From: Lachnospiraceae bacterium
Lineage (GTDB): Bacteria > Bacillota > Clostridia > Lachnospirales > Lachnospiraceae
Assembly (NCBI GenBank): GCA_017427775.1
Contig: JAFRSD010000023.1
Coordinates: 47,565 to 111,564, forward strand
Reading direction: 5' to 3'
Length of the DNA: 64,000 nucleotides
Shown here: positions 25,405-34,231 of the stretch, in pieces
Layout: each line of letters opens with the position of its first letter
How positions within the stretch are numbered: position 1 is the first letter of the stretch
Notes under the pieces: generated by a model
What the model saw: only the letters and a program-made list of their open reading frames with translations
Told to the model about the DNA's origin: nothing
Databases searched by the model: none
Position numbers and translations under genes: made by a program

Positions 25405-25574
25405 TCCACCGCCGCTCCCGCGGCGGTGCCTTTTTGTCTCGATATCAATTCCGATCGACATCGATCGACCCGCAGCGCATCGAACGAATCGATTCGAGAT
25501 CGAGTCGTCCCACAAATGGCAGCGAGAGAGTAGCAGGGAAATAGAAAGCCGCCGCCCGCGAGGGCGGCGGTGGA
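25405..25574. repeat. Dispersed repeat R3
   Basis: A 170-bp element with the same 10-bp ends as R1 and R2, hairpins at both ends and a TCGATCG/TCGAATCG core. Its right half matches R2 closely (TCGTCCCACAAATGGCAGCG against TCGTCCCACAAACGGCAGCG). It lies just after the 186-aa gene stop. Confidence 0.85.
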
Positions 25575-25592
25575 AACCGTAATGTTCTTTTA

Positions 25593-26153
25593 TTAAAGCT
25601 GTTCCTGTTCGTCAACATACTCCGACAAATTGTATATAGCAACACGAAGCGAATCGGCTATCAAACCATCTGCCGGTATAAGTTCTTGGTCAACAAGCGT
25701 CCATGCCACATTACAGCCAGCCCGAATCACCTGTATCTCGAAGGTATCATTCTCGCTTCGTTTATACCATTCGTCACCGCAAAGCGTTACCAAATATTCT
25801 CTTGTTTCGTCACAAAAGAGTACCATTGCGTTTTCCAAAACATTCGTTCCTCTCAGATGTTTTGGCACAAGATGCTTCTTGTCTTCAAACTCCATTTTAT
25901 AATCTGTGTTGGGCCAACTGTCGTTTCTGCTAAGAATCGAACTCAATTTCCCGACGGCGCGGTCCAATGACGGCTGTACTGCCGTATTGTTCTTCAGTTT
26001 AATCATGTAATCGTACGCAAGCGTACCCAAGAGCATAAGCTCCATGAGCTTTCGGACGGATGTCGCTACGCACTCGTCATAGCTGATTGCGTTTACCATC
26101 AATCGGACTTCCTTCTTTAATTCATCAATACTCTTAATCTCACTCAGTCGCAT
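25593..26153 (-). CDS. Hypothetical protein, 186 aa
   Basis: A 186-residue soluble protein with GGGAG upstream of its ATG. Helical first half, mixed second half. No family recognised. It follows the 73-aa gene by 13 bp, so the two probably form one transcript ending in R3. Confidence 0.7.
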   Translation of the reverse strand: MRLSEIKSIDELKKEVRLMVNAISYDECVATSVRKLMELMLLGTLAYDYMIKLKNNTAVQPSLDRAVGKLSSILSRNDSWPNTDYKMEFEDKKHLVPKHLRGTNVLENAMVLFCDETREYLVTLCGDEWYKRSENDTFEIQVIRAGCNVAWTLVDQELIPADGLIADSLRVAIYNLSEYVDEQEQL

Positions 26154-26166
26154 AACCGGACTCCCT

Positions 26167-26388
26167 TTATTCTATGATCATATCCTCACGGCTTCTTTTT
26201 CCAAGAGGGGCAGCGGCATAGGTTCTTCTTGTACCGAACACAACCTTACCGTTTATCTGAAAGCCTGTATCATTTGCCCCGGTAGGAATGGCATAGCCGT
26301 TGGAAACCATTTCTCTCACGCTCCGGAAAAGCTTCTTTACGGTAACTGGTCCATAGTTCTCCGTTTCTACAATATCCCCTATAAGCAT
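26167..26388 (-). CDS. Hypothetical protein, 73 aa
   Basis: A 73-residue protein, beta-rich and basic toward the end, with GAGGAGG before its ATG. A minus-strand TATAAT with extended TGG (26415-26420) is a likely promoter. No family recognised. Confidence 0.65.
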   Translation of the reverse strand: MLIGDIVETENYGPVTVKKLFRSVREMVSNGYAIPTGANDTGFQINGKVVFGTRRTYAAAPLGKRSREDMIIE

Positions 26389-26478
26389 GTTAGCGCCTCC
26401 TCGCTTACAGAACCATTATACCACTTCGCAATGAAAAGAGGAAGAGCGAACGTACATAAAGAAGTAAACCGTCGTGTC

Positions 26479-26664
26479 TCCACCGCCGCTCCTGCGGCAG
26501 TTATCGAATCGTTGAAATCGAGAATCGAAATCGAAACATCGAAATCGATCATCGGGCGTCAGGCGCATCGAAATCGAATCGAGAGAGAAAGATTGCAGAT
26601 CGAACCGGTGTGACAGTGGGAGAGTGACAACTGGCGGAGCAGCCGCCGCGCAAGCGGCGGTGGA
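26479..26664. repeat. Dispersed repeat R4
   Basis: A 186-bp copy with TCCACCGCCG/CGGCGGTGGA ends. Its core is a run of ATCGAAATCGA words. The left inner hairpin is imperfect (CGCTCCTGCGGCAG), suggesting an older copy. Confidence 0.8.
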
Positions 26665-26717
26665 ACCATCGTCCCACATCGTCGTCCCACAAAAATGATC
26701 TGATGTAAAAGTTGATT

Positions 26718-26735
26718 TTGAATGTTAACATTCAA
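26718..26735. promoter_or_regulatory. 18-bp perfect palindrome, second copy
   Basis: TTGAATGTTAACATTCAA, identical to 18744-18761. No gene start follows closely here. Confidence 0.6.
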
Positions 26736-26798
26736 TTTGTCAGCGGCATGGCAGCAGTTGTGGAGGGAAGAGGACATGCTCCGGGATTTGCGGAGCTA

Positions 26799-26823
26799 AA
26801 CGCCGCGGTGACGCGGCGGTGGA
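26799..26823. repeat. Solo end of the dispersed repeat (R7)
   Basis: A hairpin CGCCGC-GGTGAC-GCGGCG running into TGGA matches the right end of R6 (CCGCCGCGGTGACGCGGCGG). No left partner of its own is visible within 150 bp except R4. Confidence 0.55.
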
Positions 26824-27292
26824 CCTGATAAGAAAATGTTAAGCTTGATTCTTAATGCATTTTCAAGTCGATGATTCTCGTAAATGCGAAAGACACCACC
26901 GTGGGAGCAGTGATGTCTTTCTTGGGTATTGGCAACGAATTTTCGTATTACCGTCAATCTAAATTGTTTCGTTCGTCACAATTTCAGCTTGCTTACGGAC
27001 CGTGTTTTTCGACCTCAAAAATGACTATTAAAAACCTGCGGATTTTCGTCTGTTTAGGTATGTTTATAAGCAAGGCTAAAATTTTGCGCCGACAGTATTT
27101 ACACGGCTTTGCGAGGGGTAAAAGTGGTAAGCGTACTTACCACCTGTTTTTACTATCAAAAATGTGTCCAAAAGTGGTAAGCATGGTATCTTCCGGACGT
27201 CTCTACACGCACCAGGTCGGGCAGGAAGGGCGGTTTAGTTACGAAGGCGGGAATTTGTCGGGCAATCATCTTATCGGGCCTTATTTTTTGAT
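26824..27292. other. Intergenic region with hairpins, no clear gene
   Basis: An AT-rich stretch of about 470 bp. It holds a stem GAAAGACA/TGTCTTTC (26888-26921) and a perfect stem GTGGTAAG/CTTACCAC (27124-27143) followed by CTGTTTTT, a plus-strand terminator. AAAAGTGGTAAGC occurs twice, 50 bp apart (near 27121 and 27172). A plus-strand frame at 26871-27338 has no ribosome binding site. An untranslated RNA or an origin is possible but not shown. Confidence 0.45.
27124..27151 (+). terminator. Hairpin with T-run
   Basis: GTGGTAAG-CGTA-CTTACCAC followed by CTGTTTTT. Confidence 0.6.
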
Positions 27293-28747
27293 TTACGCGA
27301 GTTCTGTTTTCCTGCCGCTTTTTAAGGCGGAAAGGTAAGTCCTTGCGAAGACGGAATCGTCTTCCGGAAGAAAGAAACGGTCTTCACATTTAAAAATGAA
27401 CCCATGACCAATGTTGTCAAACATCGGTTTTCCTTCCTCAAAAACGATTCGGAACGCACGATACAACCCTTGCTTAAGAAGGTAGTTAAACTGAAAATCG
27501 GACTCCGGATAAAGGTAAGAGGATCTGGTCGCGGCCTCCTGAAGAAAAGAAACTGCATCCGTTTCGGCGTCCACCCCCAACACAAGGAACGCCTTTTGAC
27601 CCGTCTGGGGACGGATGAAATTTCGGGAAGTGAGCAGCTTGAGCGCCCGCTCCCTTCCACACATATCCGCCGAAATATTCTCGTAAATGAAAGGAACCGC
27701 ATTTGTTCCGGCAACATCTGAAGGTGCAATCGCGAGCGGGAACCGGATTGCTTCGCCGTCTGTTTCCCTGACGAAGGTACCAACGGGAAACTTTCCGATC
27801 CGTCCGTTTTCTCTCAAAACGGTCTCCATCATCGAAGCAAGCCGTCCGCATTCCTTTGGCAGAAGTTTCTCTATGGATTCCGGATACCAGGTCAAGTCAC
27901 CCGGGACAATCAGGAAACGAAGCCCTTTATATGCGCAGGTTAAAAAGTCTTTTCCGGAGAAGAAGGAATTCGTTCTTGAGCGAAGTGAATCGCTGGCAAA
28001 ACGACATCCGGCAGAAAGTTGTTGCCTTCCCGGTTCTCCGAGAAGAGACCTTTTACGAGCGCCGGTCAGCGCTTTTTCCTTTCGGTAACTGAATGAGGAA
28101 ACCACGACGGCGCTCTCAGACATTTCTTCGGGTGCGACGGAGCGGAGGACTTCAAAGTAATCGGCAAACTTCCTGCCGACCTCGCGCGTTCCCTCCGTGG
28201 CGCGGTCAACCTCAAAGAACACTGCACCGGACTGCTTTCTTGCAACCATGTCCGGAGCAAGTGCATTTACGAACAGAGACTCCGAATTCAGTACCCGAAG
28301 CATTTCGCCGACGGATCCCATTCCGCGCATTAGGACCTGTCCGAACATCGGGCGAAACCGCTCCATATCCGACAAGGTGAGAGCCATTCCGATGTTTGAA
28401 CAATATAATTCGTGAGCGCGCACCGCAGGAGCGGCAGCATGGGTAAGCAGATGAGCAACGATTTCCCGCAGTTCCTCGGGAATCTCGGCCATAAGAGAAG
28501 GCGTCGCCGCATATACAGACTGACTTCCGTCAAGGAGCTTTGTACGGCGAAGCACGTTCTTTCGTGAACCGGAAAGACGGTTCATGGCAGTACATGCAGC
28601 CGGAAAAGTGAATAGCCCGCAACGAACAAGCTGTTCAAGGTCGACGCCACCATAAAGACGCGCTAAAAGAGCAACGGACATCTGCTTGTCCATTGCTTTC
28701 GGTTTGTCGGGGGTTCGGTAGGCAAATCGCCTCAGCAGCTCATTCAT
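27293..28747 (-). CDS. Hypothetical protein, 484 aa, possible winged-helix N-terminus
   Basis: A 484-residue protein. Residues about 18-85 (ALLARLYGGVDLEQLVRCGL ... LDGSQSVYAATPSLM) have the look of a winged helix such as in replication-relaxation proteins; the rest is unrecognised. The ATG at 28747 lies 5 bp after the stop of the 788-aa gene, so translation is likely coupled; a longer upstream frame overlaps that gene and is unlikely. Confidence 0.7.
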   Translation of the reverse strand: MNELLRRFAYRTPDKPKAMDKQMSVALLARLYGGVDLEQLVRCGLFTFPAACTAMNRLSGSRKNVLRRTKLLDGSQSVYAATPSLMAEIPEELREIVAHLLTHAAAPAVRAHELYCSNIGMALTLSDMERFRPMFGQVLMRGMGSVGEMLRVLNSESLFVNALAPDMVARKQSGAVFFEVDRATEGTREVGRKFADYFEVLRSVAPEEMSESAVVVSSFSYRKEKALTGARKRSLLGEPGRQQLSAGCRFASDSLRSRTNSFFSGKDFLTCAYKGLRFLIVPGDLTWYPESIEKLLPKECGRLASMMETVLRENGRIGKFPVGTFVRETDGEAIRFPLAIAPSDVAGTNAVPFIYENISADMCGRERALKLLTSRNFIRPQTGQKAFLVLGVDAETDAVSFLQEAATRSSYLYPESDFQFNYLLKQGLYRAFRIVFEEGKPMFDNIGHGFIFKCEDRFFLPEDDSVFARTYLSALKSGRKTELA

Positions 28748-28751
28748 ATTG

Positions 28752-31118
28752 TTACAGGTTGTCGAAGTCATCAAAACTGTCCTTTCTTTTGGCCTTTGCA
28801 GGAGAAGATTTCTTTTCAGGAGCTGTGTGCTGAGGCTTCTTATCAGGCGGAGGGAGTTCGTCCTCGCCGTCTTCAGCCTCGTTTTCATCCGGGACCTCAT
28901 CAGTTTTCATAGAAGATTCTTCCTCGCCGGCTTCTTTCTGAGGCTTTTTCTCCGTTTCAGGAGCATTTGTCAAAGTTTCTTTCGCCTGCTTATCCATGGT
29001 ACACTTGCTGGTCTCGGTAACGCCGACGTGTTTCCCGAGGAGTTCATAAGCGATTTCACCAAGACGGAGAAACAGCGAGTTATGCGCCCAGGGATATGCC
29101 GCAAGCGGAACAACGACCGAAAAACCTTCGACCGGGTCGCACGAAGCAAGGTGCAGCCCGCGAAGGAGATAAGCATTTCCGTTTCCGAGACGGACAAGCA
29201 TCCGGCGGTAGCACTTAGAGCGCTCTGCCGAACTTGTATTTTCCCGATCAAGGTGGAAGGTCATTTTCACGTAATTCGCACGGAGCCGGCTGTGACTCCA
29301 GCCGAGCCCGTATGTTATACCGTCATGGTACAGATGCGGGTATCTGGTCCCCGTGATCTCGTAAGAGTAGACGGAAGAGGAGTACACCGCCGATATAAAG
29401 ACATCTTCCTCGATGTCCTTGGCTTCCAAGCCGGTCTCTTTCCATATCATCGCATACTGCCGAAGGGCAGCGGCAAGGCTATCTGTTTCCGGCAGAAGAA
29501 TATCCTTAATGTGAACCGTCTTGTCGGCGGGAACATTCTCCGCTTTCCGGTAAGCATCATAAACAGGAATGATTCCCCGATGCAATGGCTCACCCATTCT
29601 GGTCAGATAATCAATCAATGGAGCTGCCAGCATCGTGAGTTTTTTCGGAAGATTTCTCCGAAAAGATGCAAGAACGACCGCATAATAGTCCCAATCGGAA
29701 CGACTGACGAAGATCACGCAGCGTCTTTGGTATATATAGAAAAGAAACCCCTCCTCATTATTGCAGATAGCATATTCAACCGTGTAAAAGCGGGTGGATT
29801 CCAACGATACGGCAAGCGTAAAAGGCGTCAGGCCATATACCTCAGAGGGCTTTTTCACACCGTCTCCAAGCTCGACATACGGGTTAATCAGACCGTCTTT
29901 TCCGACAATACAGCCCTTTACCGGATCTCCGGTAGAGGACAGCGGAAGAATAAAAGTCCCGTTATCATAGCAGGGCTTATCAATCGAACGAACCGCCGTT
30001 TTTACATCAATAAGCGTCTCTTTGGCGGTAGGCTCGGCATTTTCATCACTGATCGGCCGGATTACGACCGCTTGTTCCGAAACCGTTTCTTCGTTGGCAG
30101 CGGTCGTTTCCGCATCAGCAGAAGACTTCCGATCATTCTCAACCGCTTCCGTAGGGTTTTCCTGCTGAACGGTGTCGGAAGGTTCCGGAACTTCCATTGC
30201 GCCGTCGGGATTGCCTTCAGATTCCCCACCTTTCGACTCAGAAACAACATCAAACTCCTCAAAAGAGAAGAATTTATCAAGTTTGTTCGTACCTTCCTCG
30301 CCGAGCATAGTGGTACGTCGCTCATTAAACACGGTGCATCCGCACAAATCCATCGCGCGAAACGCCGCAGAGTAATCAACCTCACGATAACGGACGGTTT
30401 TGCAGACTGCGTCAACATAGTTCCGCACGCCTTCATCAGCAAACAGCCTTGCAACATCGACTGAACCGACCACAGGGATTTCCCTGGAGGAAAGAATCGA
30501 CACAACGGAATTAATCAGCGCATCGGTCGATTCAATGCTGACATGGATCCGGTTATCGACGATGATATAAAGCGCAAAAGCCAAAAGATACGGAACCGGA
30601 AAGACATGTTTGCGTTCAAATGCGGTTACGTACTGATTGGAAGAGAACAGCGTGACAAGCTGTCCTGTTTTCCCAAGCGTGATGATCTCTCGGACGTCCC
30701 CCACGGAAGCGCAGGAATACAGAAGCGTTAAAAGAGCGGTCTCGTCCTCATAGTTTGCGTTTGTATAGATTCCGCCGAGTCTTGCACAGACAGGGCAGAG
30801 GGAGCAGTAGGACGCATCGCCCCCGTCCCCAAGCAGAAGAGTGCAAACTTCACGGCAATCCGATGCGGATTTGCACAAAGCGAGAAGACTGCGGTCAGGA
30901 GAAACGCTTTCTTCCTGCATGGAAAGAAGCCCCCGCCCGTCAAGGACGCGGAACGCTTCTGAAATCTCTTTTTCTGTTGCGCCGTGGGCGGTCAGGAATG
31001 CCGACAGCTTCGCTGCGGCCTCTAACGGCGGATCCTTTCGGAACGAAAACGCCAGCTCCCAGACGCACGGCGGAAGGGTTCCGTCACGGAACACCTGATA
31101 ATCGTTCTTGTTTGCCAT
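28752..31118 (-). CDS. Hypothetical protein, 788 aa
   Basis: A 788-residue protein with TTGGAGGG before its ATG. It has an N-terminal helical part, a Cys quartet near 100-115 (CSLCPVC), an acidic low-complexity stretch (about 295-370), a second folded part to about 700 and a charged Lys/Glu/Pro-rich tail ending FDDFDNL. No family recognised. It is the first gene of an operon with a structured leader, with the 484-aa gene behind it. A role in plasmid replication or transfer would fit its size and the possible winged-helix partner, but is not shown. Confidence 0.7.
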   Translation of the reverse strand: MANKNDYQVFRDGTLPPCVWELAFSFRKDPPLEAAAKLSAFLTAHGATEKEISEAFRVLDGRGLLSMQEESVSPDRSLLALCKSASDCREVCTLLLGDGGDASYCSLCPVCARLGGIYTNANYEDETALLTLLYSCASVGDVREIITLGKTGQLVTLFSSNQYVTAFERKHVFPVPYLLAFALYIIVDNRIHVSIESTDALINSVVSILSSREIPVVGSVDVARLFADEGVRNYVDAVCKTVRYREVDYSAAFRAMDLCGCTVFNERRTTMLGEEGTNKLDKFFSFEEFDVVSESKGGESEGNPDGAMEVPEPSDTVQQENPTEAVENDRKSSADAETTAANEETVSEQAVVIRPISDENAEPTAKETLIDVKTAVRSIDKPCYDNGTFILPLSSTGDPVKGCIVGKDGLINPYVELGDGVKKPSEVYGLTPFTLAVSLESTRFYTVEYAICNNEEGFLFYIYQRRCVIFVSRSDWDYYAVVLASFRRNLPKKLTMLAAPLIDYLTRMGEPLHRGIIPVYDAYRKAENVPADKTVHIKDILLPETDSLAAALRQYAMIWKETGLEAKDIEEDVFISAVYSSSVYSYEITGTRYPHLYHDGITYGLGWSHSRLRANYVKMTFHLDRENTSSAERSKCYRRMLVRLGNGNAYLLRGLHLASCDPVEGFSVVVPLAAYPWAHNSLFLRLGEIAYELLGKHVGVTETSKCTMDKQAKETLTNAPETEKKPQKEAGEEESSMKTDEVPDENEAEDGEDELPPPDKKPQHTAPEKKSSPAKAKRKDSFDDFDNL

Positions 31119-31136
31119 ATACCCTCCAAATAAAAC

Positions 31137-31208
31137 AAAAAAACATTGACAGGCTTAATACACCCTTGCGGGCATAAGCCGGCGCGTCCTCCACGGACGC
31201 TATGTCAA
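31137..31208 (-). ncRNA. Structured RNA leader L2 with U-run
   Basis: On the minus strand TTGACA (31203-31208) pairs with TGTCAA (31146-31151), closing a junction with hairpins GCGTCC/GGACGC (31184-31200) and GGCTTA/TAAGCC (31152-31180), followed by TG and seven T. It starts about 7 nt after the predicted transcription start, so it could act as an attenuator of the 31.1-27.3 kb operon. Confidence 0.6.
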
Positions 31209-31221
31209 CGTTTATGACTAT

Positions 31222-31250
31222 ATGGTAGCATAATCACCGATGTTTTGCAA
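31222..31250 (-). promoter_or_regulatory. Promoter of the 31.1-27.3 kb operon
   Basis: Minus-strand TTGCAA (31245-31250), 17-bp spacer, TACCAT (31222-31227) with extended TGC. Confidence 0.6.
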
Positions 31251-31350
31251 GAGTTTCTCGATTTTTTACGAAAACCTTGACAGACAATATACAATGTTGC
31301 AAAAACATCGTAAAACCCCGCAAAAGCAGGCATTTAACGGGCTGTTTTCT

Positions 31351-31379
31351 TTGACTTTACAGCCGTTTTAAGATACAAT
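31351..31379 (+). promoter_or_regulatory. Promoter of the 31.4-32.4 kb genes
   Basis: TTGACT (31351-31356), 17-bp spacer, TACAAT (31374-31379). Confidence 0.7.
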
Positions 31380-31400
31380 TTGTTTAAGGAGGGAACGCAT

Positions 31401-31664
31401 ATGGCTGGGAAGTTCAAAGTGGGAGACAGGGCTTTCATAGTGGAGTCCAACCGCTTCATCCGTGAAGTAGAGGTAAGGAGCTGTGCCGGCGGAATGTACC
31501 TCGTGCGGTTTCTGGATTCCGTTGGGGGAATCAAACTGCGGGAGAACAGGCTCTTTGCGTCCAGGGAAGAAGCCGAAGGGAGCATCAAGGGAAAGAAAAC
31601 AATGCAGCGGCGCATCGGACGCCGTATGATTTCTGATACAGAACAGAATGGGAGAGCAGTATGA
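31401..31664 (+). CDS. Small beta-rich protein, 87 aa
   Basis: An 87-residue protein (MAGKFKVGDRAFIVESNRFI...) whose first 60 residues look like a small SH3-like barrel (KVGDRAFIVES ... YLVRFLDSVGGIKLRENRLF). AAGGAGGG precedes the ATG at 31401. It overlaps the next gene by 4 bases. Function unknown. Confidence 0.7.
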   Translation: MAGKFKVGDRAFIVESNRFIREVEVRSCAGGMYLVRFLDSVGGIKLRENRLFASREEAEGSIKGKKTMQRRIGRRMISDTEQNGRAV

Positions 31665-32437
31665 TCACAGAAACAAATAACAGACCGGACATCAAAGAGA
31701 AGATTTTCCGTCGGAAAGAGGCGGAGTTTATCGCAAGACAGCAGCTCGCAAAGACCTGCGGAACCATGACGACCGCAACCGAGTATATCGACGAAGAGAA
31801 AAGCGACGCAGCAATCGATCGATACAAAAGGGTTTTGTTCCGGAACGGCGAAGTTCTGTATGTTACGGTTGCGGATTACGGGGCCATTTTAAGATTTCTT
31901 CGAAAACAAAAGGGATTATCTCCGGAAGAGCTGGCCGAGATTGCACATGTTCCGGCTCCGGCAATCGAACAATACGAAACAGGCTTCACTGTGCCGGTTC
32001 CTTATGCGCAGGCAGCAATCGAGAAAACGCTCGGCCTTCGGGATCAGTTCAAGAAAATCTGCATCACGGACGAATCGAGAACCTTTTTGTACGGTGTTCG
32101 CAATTATGCACCGTTCCTCTATGATGTCGTGTTCGCCGGCAAGGAAAACTCCAAGAACCTGATTGTCGGTCTGCGCCTGACAAAGTATTTTCTCTTAACG
32201 ACAATCCTTTTTGCGGCGCTGACGGTCTTATTCGCCGCATTATCATTGTCCGCGGACGGAAATGCTTATATGAACTATGGGACGATTGGATGCGCAGCCG
32301 GCTGTATGATCGGCGCGGCGCTTGCCTTTATTTCGCATAGACAGACGATTGCACGCCAGGCTAAAGTAAAAAGAGCCTTTTATCAGGCTTTAGACGCCTT
32401 GTATGAAAACGGGAGGGCAAACTCAGAAAAAGAATAG
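31661..32437 (+). CDS. XRE-type HTH protein with two membrane segments
   Basis: A 258-residue protein with a helix-turn-helix of the XRE/Cro type near residues 72-125 (ILRFLRKQKGLSPEELAEIA) and two membrane segments (about 174-195 and 205-228). Membrane-bound XRE regulators occur in Firmicutes; this one may sense a membrane or surface signal. It overlaps the preceding 87-aa gene. The target is unknown. Confidence 0.75.
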   Translation: MITETNNRPDIKEKIFRRKEAEFIARQQLAKTCGTMTTATEYIDEEKSDAAIDRYKRVLFRNGEVLYVTVADYGAILRFLRKQKGLSPEELAEIAHVPAPAIEQYETGFTVPVPYAQAAIEKTLGLRDQFKKICITDESRTFLYGVRNYAPFLYDVVFAGKENSKNLIVGLRLTKYFLLTTILFAALTVLFAALSLSADGNAYMNYGTIGCAAGCMIGAALAFISHRQTIARQAKVKRAFYQALDALYENGRANSEKE

Positions 32438-32500
32438 AAGAGGGCCCGCGAGATGGAGTCATAAATATAATAACGGAGATATAAAAGGAGAAAAGGCAAA

Positions 32501-33499
32501 GTGGAGAAAAGAAGCACTGAAAAGCTTTTGGATAGTATATTGTCGAAATATGGCAAAATCAAGTTATCAGACCTTAAGCCGGAAAACACAAAGAAAGGCG
32601 AAGCCTTCATTGCAAGTGTTAGCAACCTTTCTGATGATGAGTTGTATAAGCTGAGCAGTCTGTACTATAACCAGATTGAGTTTAACACACCCGCACGTCC
32701 TTTTTCAAAAATCGACAATCCGACAGAACTTGCCCAATACCTGGAGGATGAAGAGAAAATCAAAGACACCTCTGAACAATATGTTTCTCACTACACAAAC
32801 TTTGAGAATGTCACAAAAATGGTAACAGGAAAGAAACTGTACTTGGCGAACCCTTCTAAAATGAATGACGGACTTGAGTTTAGTTATCCCGGAATGGACT
32901 GCTCGAAACTGTATTTCTCCAGTTTTGCGCTCGAAAAGGCTGAAAATTTAGGGATGTGGAGCATGTATGGCCAACCTTGGTCGGATGGAATAAAGATTTC
33001 CGTTCCTAAAAAAGAATTCTTGGACTGGGCCAAGAAGGTTGCAAAAGTACATCTGGTAGATAACACATCCTGTGAAGTTATAGCCGGTTCAACAATTTCA
33101 AATGGATTTAGCGCAAGAACGACAAGGGTTGCATATGTGGAACAAGGCTCAAAAGGGGTAGAGAAAATAATTTGCGGGCAAGCGAAAAACACTTCCTTGA
33201 AAACACTTGATCGGCAAATTCTCACAGGACTCATTAAAGATATCGCGTGGAGTTACGAAAAAGAAATTAGACTCAGGGTAGATTTAGACAATACAATCCC
33301 CAATAATCGTATTGCAATCGACATTCCGGAAAGTGTTTTGGGAAGAATGATTATTACTACCGGGCCGCGTTTTAGTAATAATGTTGACAAAGCTGTATTT
33401 TCGGATGTAGGAGCTATCCAAAAAAGCATATTCACAGGAAAACTTACCCGTATTTACTGTGATGTGTGCAACAAAAACGCCGGTAATGAGAAAAAGTGA
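32501..33499 (+). CDS. DUF2971-family protein
   Basis: A 332-residue protein with the DUF2971 pattern: HYTNFENVTKMVTGKKLYLA, then NPSKMNDGLEF, then SSFALEKAENLGMWSMYG. Its biochemical role is, to my knowledge, not established; members occur in phage-defence neighbourhoods and near mobile elements. The start is a GTG at 32501 behind AAAAGGAG. Base composition is more AT-rich than neighbours, which hints at separate acquisition. Confidence 0.75.
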   Translation: MEKRSTEKLLDSILSKYGKIKLSDLKPENTKKGEAFIASVSNLSDDELYKLSSLYYNQIEFNTPARPFSKIDNPTELAQYLEDEEKIKDTSEQYVSHYTNFENVTKMVTGKKLYLANPSKMNDGLEFSYPGMDCSKLYFSSFALEKAENLGMWSMYGQPWSDGIKISVPKKEFLDWAKKVAKVHLVDNTSCEVIAGSTISNGFSARTTRVAYVEQGSKGVEKIICGQAKNTSLKTLDRQILTGLIKDIAWSYEKEIRLRVDLDNTIPNNRIAIDIPESVLGRMIITTGPRFSNNVDKAVFSDVGAIQKSIFTGKLTRIYCDVCNKNAGNEKK

Positions 33500-33517
33500 T
33501 GGGTCTGCATAAAACAC

Positions 33518-33559
33518 GTATATTTCTTCGTTAAACTCGCGTTTAGCGAATAAATATAC
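33518..33559. repeat. 42-bp inverted repeat
   Basis: GTATATTT-C-TTCGTTAAAC, a TCGC loop, and GTTTAGCGAA-T-AAATATAC pair over 19 positions with one mismatch and one G-U pair. There is no T-run, so it is not an obvious terminator. It may be an operator or a recombination site upstream of the CFI-box gene. Confidence 0.55.
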
Positions 33560-33701
33560 ATAAAATACGATAGATAATACATCTTTATTCAGTTATACCC
33601 TGTTTTTACGAGAAAGTCAAGATTTTTATGCATTGAAACAAAATTAACACACGACAAAATGTCGTCTGCTCTTTCAGCAGGCAATAGGAATGGAGGTAAG
33701 C

Positions 33702-34103
33702 ATGGCGAAACCGGGTTCTGGTAAGCGAAAAATGGCAAACTTTGAGAAAAGACAATGGCGACAGACTACAAAAAGCCTGCGAAGTACAGGCAGGTCCATT
33801 TCAAGCGGATGGAAAAAAGGAAAAAGGCGCGCTAAAAAAGCCTGTTATGTCGCCACATGCGTGTACGGCAGTTATGATTGTCCTGAAGTGTGTGTCCTTA
33901 GAAGGTTCAGAGACAGATCTCTTTCATCAACATTGTTCGGCCGTATTTTCATAAAGCTATATTACGCAATCAGTCCGACAGCAGTCAAAGTGTTTGGTCG
34001 GAACAAGTTTGTCAGAAACATTTGGAAAAAGTGGCTCGACAGACTTGTGTTAAGGCTTCGCGCGAGCGGCTATTCCGACGATTTATATGACGACTCACTG
34101 TAG
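33702..34103 (+). CDS. CFI-box C-terminal domain protein, 133 aa
   Basis: A 133-residue protein. The basic N-terminus (to about 45) is followed by a CFI-box type C-terminal domain: CYVATCVYGSYDCPEV, then LRRFRDRSLS and YYAISPTAVKVFG. The domain is widespread and uncharacterised, often fused to other modules. GGAGG precedes the ATG at 33702. A hairpin-rich 200-bp upstream region includes ACGAC/GTCGT and CTGCT/AGCAG stems. Confidence 0.75.
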   Translation: MAKPGSGKRKMANFEKRQWRQTTKSLRSTGRSISSGWKKGKRRAKKACYVATCVYGSYDCPEVCVLRRFRDRSLSSTLFGRIFIKLYYAISPTAVKVFGRNKFVRNIWKKWLDRLVLRLRASGYSDDLYDDSL

Positions 34104-34142
34104 GACGGGGAGCACCCGCAAAAAGAGCATTTAGACAAAAAG

Positions 34143-34177
34143 AAAGACCGCCAACCCTCAAAGGGCTGACGGTCTTT
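34143..34177. terminator. Bidirectional terminator
   Basis: AAAGACCG (34143-34150) pairs with CGGTCTTT (34170-34177). The minus-strand side has the longer T-run. Confidence 0.75.
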
Positions 34178-34231
34178 GCATTAGAAATGATAATCAAGCG
34201 CAGGGCTGTATAGGTAGTAACCTAAAAAGAT

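Noticed and set aside
24585..26664. CRISPR array suggested by regularly spaced GC repeats
   Set aside because: The repeats are inverted pairs at the ends of elements of unequal length with gene-sized spacing, and no cas genes are present.
26871..27338. 155-codon plus-strand frame
   Set aside because: No ribosome binding site, crosses a terminator-like hairpin and runs into the end of the convergent 484-aa gene.
28749..30464. 571-codon plus-strand frame
   Set aside because: Lies entirely antisense to the 788-aa gene, whose reading frame has a good start and operon context.
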